DNA of 9,332 nt from Klebsiella pneumoniae (lineage in GTDB: Bacteria > Pseudomonadota > Gammaproteobacteria > Ga0077536): contig CAMCBY010000124.1 of assembly GCA_945873015.1 (NCBI GenBank), forward strand, positions 1-9,332. The letters are read 5' to 3'. The notes under the pieces are model-generated. The model did not search any database, was not told the origin of the DNA, and saw nothing but the letters and a program-made list of their open reading frames with translations. Shown in pieces: positions 4,995 to 9,332 of this stretch. How positions within the stretch are numbered: the first letter of the stretch is position 1; each line of letters opens with the position of its first letter. The translations under genes and the position numbers were made by a program.

Positions 4995-6411
4995 GTGGCG
5001 CGTCACGCTCGATATGGAATCGATCGAGCTGGACCGTGGCCGCGTAGAAATCGGTCAACGCCTCCAGATAACCTGCCTCGGCCCCGACGCGCCTGACACG
5101 CGCATCGGCACTCGCTTCCTCACGCAGATTGACCACGAAAAAGTCGCTTGCGCCATCATCAAATCGCTGGCGCTCTGAATCTTCCAGAATCTCCGCTTGC
5201 TCGACCTCGCGCGCAGCGAGAGCGACAAAACGTTCGGCGGCCGCGATCTCGACGGCGATATTGCGCACCTCGACAGCAATTTGCTCGTTCAACAATTGAC
5301 GCTCCCGGTCCAGGCGACTTAGATTGGCCCGTGCTTCGGCAACACGACCTTGGCCGGTTCGGCGCTCCAACGGCACGCTGACGTTCAAGCTCACCACCGT
5401 GTCGGTTTCGTCCCGGCTGCGGCTGCCGGCACCAAGGTCGCGTGAAGCCTCGAAATTAAGATCGACACGCGTTTTGAGTGCGTTACTCCCGAGTGCGAGC
5501 CGATTGCGTTCGCGCTCGACATCGGCCGCCACCAGTCCGACTTCCGGCCTGTCAGTCAGCGTTGCCGCGAGTGTTGCCTGCAGCGACGCTTCATCGACGC
5601 TGCCGAGATCCGGCCAGTCGGCGGGTTGCTGGTCGGACGAGGGGATAGTCGGTGCGCCGCGTTCGTCGCGCACGTACAGCGCTAGACGATTGGCCGAATT
5701 GGCCAGCACGCGCTCCGCTTCCGTCACGCGCGCAGTTCGTTTGAGGATGTACTGCTGGTTCTCGTTCAAATAGATACGTGCCAAATCACCGTGCTCGACA
5801 CGTTGTTCGAGTGCGTGTTGACGCGCCTGTGCGAGTTCCAGCAGGCCGCGGTAGATGGCGCACGCCTTACCAGCGGCGAGCCACGTGAGGTAGGCCTGAC
5901 TCGCCTGGTGTTGGACTTTTATCTGCGTTAAGCGCGCCTCGAGTCGGGTCTGTGCGAGTGCCAGCGTGCTGTCGCGCAGCGCAAAGCGTCGCTCGTCGAT
6001 ATCACGATCGCGCAACAATGAAAAGATCGCGCCGACCTTGAACTCGCCACCGTCATTGGTGAAATACTTGTCCTCATAAATCGGAAACGTGCCGTCCGAG
6101 ACGCGATAACCGCCATAGACTTTCGCATTGAGCGCGCGCAATGGCTTTACGATTTTCGAATCGATGACTGTTCCGTCATAGAAGCCGCTCGCGCGGGCGT
6201 AACTATTGCTCTCCAGTTGCAGGTCAAACGCGCCTTCTTTCGCGAGCACGTTGCCGGCCTGCGCTCGCATCTTGTCAGTCGCCGCGAGTATCTGCGGAAA
6301 ATTATCCAGCGAACTGCGCAGCACGTCGTCAAGCAGTAGTGGCGGCGCGGACAGCGCAATGGCGGGTAATAATAGCCAGCAGCTCACCAGGACGCGGGTT
6401 GAGTGTTTCAT
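4969..6411 (-). CDS. TolC-family outer-membrane efflux/secretion channel
   Basis: A 480-residue outer-membrane factor that would form a trimeric channel-tunnel for the HlyD and ABC proteins encoded just upstream. The start at 6411 is chosen because it gives a signal peptide (KHSTR, then hydrophobic to AIALSA, cleavage after residue 22) and because its ATG overlaps the TGA of the preceding gene as ATGA. The open frame extends to 6474, but without a signal peptide. Two long helical hairpins are apparent (~140-250 and ~355-465), as expected for the duplicated TolC fold. Family landmarks include DRPEVG (287-292), the strand VVSLNVSVPLERR followed by GQGRVAEARANL (339-364), and FDDGASDFFVVNLREEA (417-433). 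No SD is seen, consistent with translational coupling. The cargo is unknown. Confidence 0.95.
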   Translation of the reverse strand: MKHSTRVLVSCWLLLPAIALSAPPLLLDDVLRSSLDNFPQILAATDKMRAQAGNVLAKEGAFDLQLESNSYARASGFYDGTVIDSKIVKPLRALNAKVYGGYRVSDGTFPIYEDKYFTNDGGEFKVGAIFSLLRDRDIDERRFALRDSTLALAQTRLEARLTQIKVQHQASQAYLTWLAAGKACAIYRGLLELAQARQHALEQRVEHGDLARIYLNENQQYILKRTARVTEAERVLANSANRLALYVRDERGAPTIPSSDQQPADWPDLGSVDEASLQATLAATLTDRPEVGLVAADVERERNRLALGSNALKTRVDLNFEASRDLGAGSRSRDETDTVVSLNVSVPLERRTGQGRVAEARANLSRLDRERQLLNEQIAVEVRNIAVEIAAAERFVALAAREVEQAEILEDSERQRFDDGASDFFVVNLREEASADARVRRVGAEAGYLEALTDFYAATVQLDRFHIERDAPLSDSDSPL

Positions 6412-7469
6412 TTGCGCGCGGCGTCGTCCTGTGCGGCAGTCGGTTCGGGAGGAAAGTTGTTGAGCTTGCGCCACACTTCATAGCCCAGACGCACCGAGTT
6501 CAGCACTATCCAGCCACGCGCGCGCGCCCCCAGGCGAAGATAACGATCATCCGGCCAGGGCTGTTGCGGCGATTCGACTACCACCACGCGAAAGCGGCCA
6601 TTGCTGGAAACGGCCGGATCGACGAACTGCACGATACCCGGAAAAGTGCCGATCGCGACTGACGGCCAACCACTGAACTGCACGGCTGGCCAGCCCTCGA
6701 ACATGAGCCGCACATTACGCCCCGGCTGCACCAGCGCCGCGTCCAGACCACTGATAAATATTTCCGCGGCACGCTGATCGATGACCGGTGCGAAGCTCAC
6801 CAATTCGTCGCCTTCTTTCACGAAGGTAGCGCCGCCTCCGGCCGTGATCCGCAGAATAATGCCGTCTTGCGGTGCAACCACCTGCTGGGTGGCTTGACGG
6901 GTCTGTTGCACTTGCGCCTTGGCGACGTCGGCGGAGATACCCGCGGCGGTGGCCTTCAACTCTTTGTAGCGGATGGTGGCGGCTTCGAGTTCGCGACGCG
7001 CGCTGAGTCCCTTGTCAAACAGGCGTTGTTTGCGGTCGACGTCGAGTTGAGCGGTCTGCATGGCCATGCGCGCTGCGTCGAGCTTGCCCTCGAGGGCCGC
7101 CACCTCGGCTTGCATCCGAGGCAGCAGCATCGGATCGTTATCCGCAATCTCGACCAACAGGTCGCCTTTCTTGACGATACTGCCGTCCTGTACATGCCAG
7201 CGTTTGATGCGGCCGCTGACCAGTGCGCTCACTGCCTGCACTCGATCGCGAGGATGCAGCGCAATCAACTGACCCTGTCCCGCTGCGGTCTGTACCCACG
7301 GTGTCCAGTACAGGGAGATGCCCGAGAGCAACAGCAGCAGCACCAGGAGTCCGGCGAAATTGCGCCACAGCCGTGGCGGTTCGTGGCGACGCACGGTCTC
7401 GAAATAAGCATCCCAGCGCCGATCGAACTGCGAGTGCGCGTCGCGCTTGGTGATTTGTTTATTCATCAT
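6408..7469 (-). CDS. HlyD-family periplasmic adaptor (membrane-fusion protein)
   Basis: A 353-residue adaptor that bridges an inner-membrane transporter and a TolC-type channel. A short basic cytoplasmic N-terminus (1-36) precedes one membrane segment (~37-57). Two lipoyl-type half motifs follow, VSGRIKRWHVQDGSIVKKGD (84-103) and VAPQDGIILRITAGG (198-212), flanking a helical hairpin of roughly 80 residues (113-192). A beta-barrel region (~230-300) comes next. The hairpin is short compared with that of HlyD itself. The ATG at 7469 overlaps the stop of the ABC gene (ATGA); a second ATG follows at 7466. No SD is visible, so coupling is likely. The C-terminus overlaps the TolC-family start the same way. 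The cargo may be a peptide or a small molecule. Confidence 0.94.
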   Translation of the reverse strand: MMNKQITKRDAHSQFDRRWDAYFETVRRHEPPRLWRNFAGLLVLLLLLSGISLYWTPWVQTAAGQGQLIALHPRDRVQAVSALVSGRIKRWHVQDGSIVKKGDLLVEIADNDPMLLPRMQAEVAALEGKLDAARMAMQTAQLDVDRKQRLFDKGLSARRELEAATIRYKELKATAAGISADVAKAQVQQTRQATQQVVAPQDGIILRITAGGGATFVKEGDELVSFAPVIDQRAAEIFISGLDAALVQPGRNVRLMFEGWPAVQFSGWPSVAIGTFPGIVQFVDPAVSSNGRFRVVVVESPQQPWPDDRYLRLGARARGWIVLNSVRLGYEVWRKLNNFPPEPTAAQDDAARK

Positions 7470-9184
7470 GCTGGCGACGCGTTTTCGCGCGTACGTTCGA
7501 ATGCGATGAGGTCTTCGATACGTTCGAATACATGGTGGCCGTCCGCTTTCAAGAGCCAGTACGCGCCGTAGCCATCGAAATCTCTGCGATCGGTAAAACT
7601 AAGCAGCGAAAGGGTCGGGTCGTGCGTCAGGTAGTCGAGGATCTGGCGCCGATGATGTGCCGAGAGCGTGTCGAAAATCTGGGTAAGTATCAGAACTTTC
7701 GGTCGCGCCAGCACAGCGGCGGCAATCTTCAAGCGGATGGTTTCCGAGCGTGATAGTGGATAACCGAAAGCACCGAGCGGCGTGGAGAGCCCGTCTGGTA
7801 GGCTGTTGATGACCTCCTCAAGCCCAACTGCCGCGAGCAGGTCGCGCACGGCGGCCCGCGTGATGCCCGGGTCGCCGAGCGTCAGATTCTCTTCGATGCT
7901 GCGCTCGAGCACACCGGAGTTCTCAATCACGATAATTTCATCGCGCAGGGCCTGAATATTCAAATCGGCAAAATCTCGTCCGCCGAATACGATAGCGCCG
8001 CGTTCGGGCTCGACGTGCCGCATCGCGAGGTCGGTGACGCATTTCTGTAAAGCATGCGAATCAACCACAGCCATAATCTTGGCGCCAGCTGAAATCGCGA
8101 AATCGAATTCAAAAAGCCGGTCACGCAGATGGGTCTGCACGCCTGCGAAGCGCAGGTCGGCGGGACCGGCTGCCAGCGATTCACCCTCGCTCGAGGAGGG
8201 TTCCAGCGGCAGATCGAAGAAGTCGCCGAGTTTATAGAGTGCCGCACACAGTTCGTAGAACTCCTCCAGCAGACTCGAAATGCGTGCCATCGAGGCAAAC
8301 ACCGAAGCAAGGATCAGTTCTGCGGCGACCAGTTGACCGAGCGTCAGTTCATTCGAAATCACCAGCCAACCGCCGACCCCGAGCAGCGCCGCGCTGGCGC
8401 TCGCGTACAAGGCGAGAAAGCCGATTTGTTGAGTGAACTTGTGGCGGAAATGGCGGCGATGCTGCGCTACGTAGTTTGAAATGACCCTCTCGGACTCGGT
8501 CAGCGCGAAGTGGATAGTGCGGCTGGACTTGAAAAAGGCATTCGCGCGCGCCAGTTCCTCCAGCCAGTGGGCGACCTGGTATTTGGCGTAGGACGAGGCG
8601 AGTTTGCTGCGTATCGCCGCGCCAGCCCACAACTTCCACACCAGGTAGAGCAGCAGCAGGACACCGATGTTGAAGATCAGAAATACCGGGTGATAGGCCG
8701 ACACCACAGCGAAGCCGACCACCGTCTGCAGCACGATGGTTGAGCCGTTGATGACCAGCGCAGGCATGTTGCGCTGAATCGTGATGATTTCAAAAAATCG
8801 ATTCGCGAGTTCCTCGCGGTTGATACTTTCGACCACCGCGTAGCGCGCCTGGATACTGCGCATGACAATCTCCTGGGTCACCCGCGCGAACAGTCGCCGC
8901 TCAAACACATCCATAAGGTGTGCCTGGACTCCCACCAGCAAGCCATACATTGCCAGCAGCGTGAACAGCACCACCGCGAGCACTACTATCGGGCGCAGTA
9001 AGGCAATGTTGGCCACCGTGCCAATCAGTATCTGTACGGACAGCGGAACGGCCAGGGTCAGTACGCTGATCGCAACGCTGAATACCGCCGCCTGCCAGAA
9101 GAATGCGCGGTCGGGGGCGAGGATTATCCGAGCAAGTTGGGCGAGTCGTTCGGCGTAATGTGGGGAGTCGAATTGAGAAGCCAT
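7466..9184 (-). CDS. ABC-exporter-like protein with a degenerate ATPase domain
   Basis: 572 residues laid out like a half-size ABC exporter: six predicted membrane segments (about 29-56, 63-87, 142-163, 165-185, 252-275, 283-300), then a nucleotide-binding-domain (NBD) fold from ~340. No C39 peptidase or peptidase-like N-terminal domain is present. The NBD lacks its catalytic motifs. The P-loop position reads DSHALQKC (375-382), keeping only a lysine. The Q-loop Gln is Glu421 in VIENSGVLERSI. LSGGQ is LSRSE (477-481). Walker B ends in LTQI instead of LDEA (Thr501, Gln502). The His-switch position is Asp532 in FTDRRD. Surrounding landmarks (SIEENLTLGDP, PDGLSTPLGAFGYPLS, LARPKVLIL) are well kept and the frame is intact, so this is not simple decay. 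It is the first gene of the operon. The ATG at 9184 has no good SD; a TTG lies at 9187. It may work with an intact ABC partner elsewhere or as a non-hydrolysing scaffold. Confidence 0.93.
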   Translation of the reverse strand: MASQFDSPHYAERLAQLARIILAPDRAFFWQAAVFSVAISVLTLAVPLSVQILIGTVANIALLRPIVVLAVVLFTLLAMYGLLVGVQAHLMDVFERRLFARVTQEIVMRSIQARYAVVESINREELANRFFEIITIQRNMPALVINGSTIVLQTVVGFAVVSAYHPVFLIFNIGVLLLLYLVWKLWAGAAIRSKLASSYAKYQVAHWLEELARANAFFKSSRTIHFALTESERVISNYVAQHRRHFRHKFTQQIGFLALYASASAALLGVGGWLVISNELTLGQLVAAELILASVFASMARISSLLEEFYELCAALYKLGDFFDLPLEPSSSEGESLAAGPADLRFAGVQTHLRDRLFEFDFAISAGAKIMAVVDSHALQKCVTDLAMRHVEPERGAIVFGGRDFADLNIQALRDEIIVIENSGVLERSIEENLTLGDPGITRAAVRDLLAAVGLEEVINSLPDGLSTPLGAFGYPLSRSETIRLKIAAAVLARPKVLILTQIFDTLSAHHRRQILDYLTHDPTLSLLSFTDRRDFDGYGAYWLLKADGHHVFERIEDLIAFERTRENASPA

Positions 9185-9332
9185 CAAGAGTTTGTCAGAT
9201 TGGTTCGTATCATTGCGGCGCGAGCGGCAATCCCTATATTGTTTCTAATCATGGTGAGCAGACAATACCAAATTCCCTGACAGTACTATCGGCTTATTGG
9301 AGCTTGGGCGTATAGGCGCTGCGAAACGTGTT
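9185..9332. other. Upstream region of the exporter operon
   Basis: 148 bases before the ABC-like gene. No convincing -35/-10 pair or SD is visible on the minus strand. A 22-codon minus-strand frame (9252 to 9184) ends in a TGATG overlap with the ABC start, but it has no SD. The true promoter may lie here or beyond the window edge, in which case further operon genes could lie to the right. Confidence 0.4.

Noticed and set aside
6867..7571. Plus-strand 234-residue open frame across the HlyD and ABC genes
   Set aside because: It is a shadow of two clear minus-strand genes and crosses their junction; no start signal and no recognisable domain.
7466..9184. Degraded ABC motifs explained by a frameshift
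   Set aside because: Landmarks before, between and after each lost motif stay in the same frame, so the substitutions are point differences rather than a frame error.

Overview
The window looks like chromosomal DNA of a Gram-negative, GC-rich proteobacterium, most likely a gammaproteobacterium. The evidence is a TonB-dependent outer-membrane receptor, a TolC-type outer-membrane channel, Shine-Dalgarno (SD) led genes and a 14-nt match to a CCA-encoding tRNA-Ser 3' end. I cannot fix the genus from sequence alone. The first 88 bases are clearly AT-rich (about 36% G+C by hand count) and look unlike the rest.

Left edge (1-333): AT-rich DNA runs into a perfect 65-bp palindrome (89-153). Its core is a bidirectional intrinsic terminator and its outer arms read like the 3' end of a tRNA-Ser gene. 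Integrative elements often leave such a tail at their boundary. About 180 bases without a convincing gene follow.

Region 334-1406: two divergent genes. On the minus strand is a 100-residue secreted protein with an internal repeat. On the plus strand is a small exported retropepsin-like aspartic protease.

Region 1578-4946: a second divergent pair. A beta-carbonic anhydrase lies on the minus strand and a FecA-like TonB-dependent receptor on the plus strand. The receptor has a putative Fur box and a strong SD. The 471-bp gap between them and the 230-bp gap between the first pair each carry a copy of the same ~68-bp sequence, 53/68 identical without gaps. This suggests a shared cis-regulatory module or a dispersed intergenic repeat.

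Region 4969-9184 (minus strand): a three-gene operon reading ABC transporter -> HlyD-type membrane-fusion protein -> TolC-type outer-membrane factor, joined by two ATGA stop/start overlaps. It has the layout of a type I secretion or tripartite efflux system. However, the ABC protein has lost the recognisable catalytic and nucleotide-binding residues of its ATPase domain (P-loop, Q-loop, LSGGQ, Walker B Asp/Glu, His switch), while the reading frame, the membrane domain and the fold-level landmarks stay intact. This is the most unusual item in the window: either an exporter built on a pseudo-ATPase, or one half of a heterodimer whose active partner is elsewhere. It converges on the receptor gene with only 22 bp between stop codons. 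A link between iron uptake and this exporter is possible but is inferred from position only.
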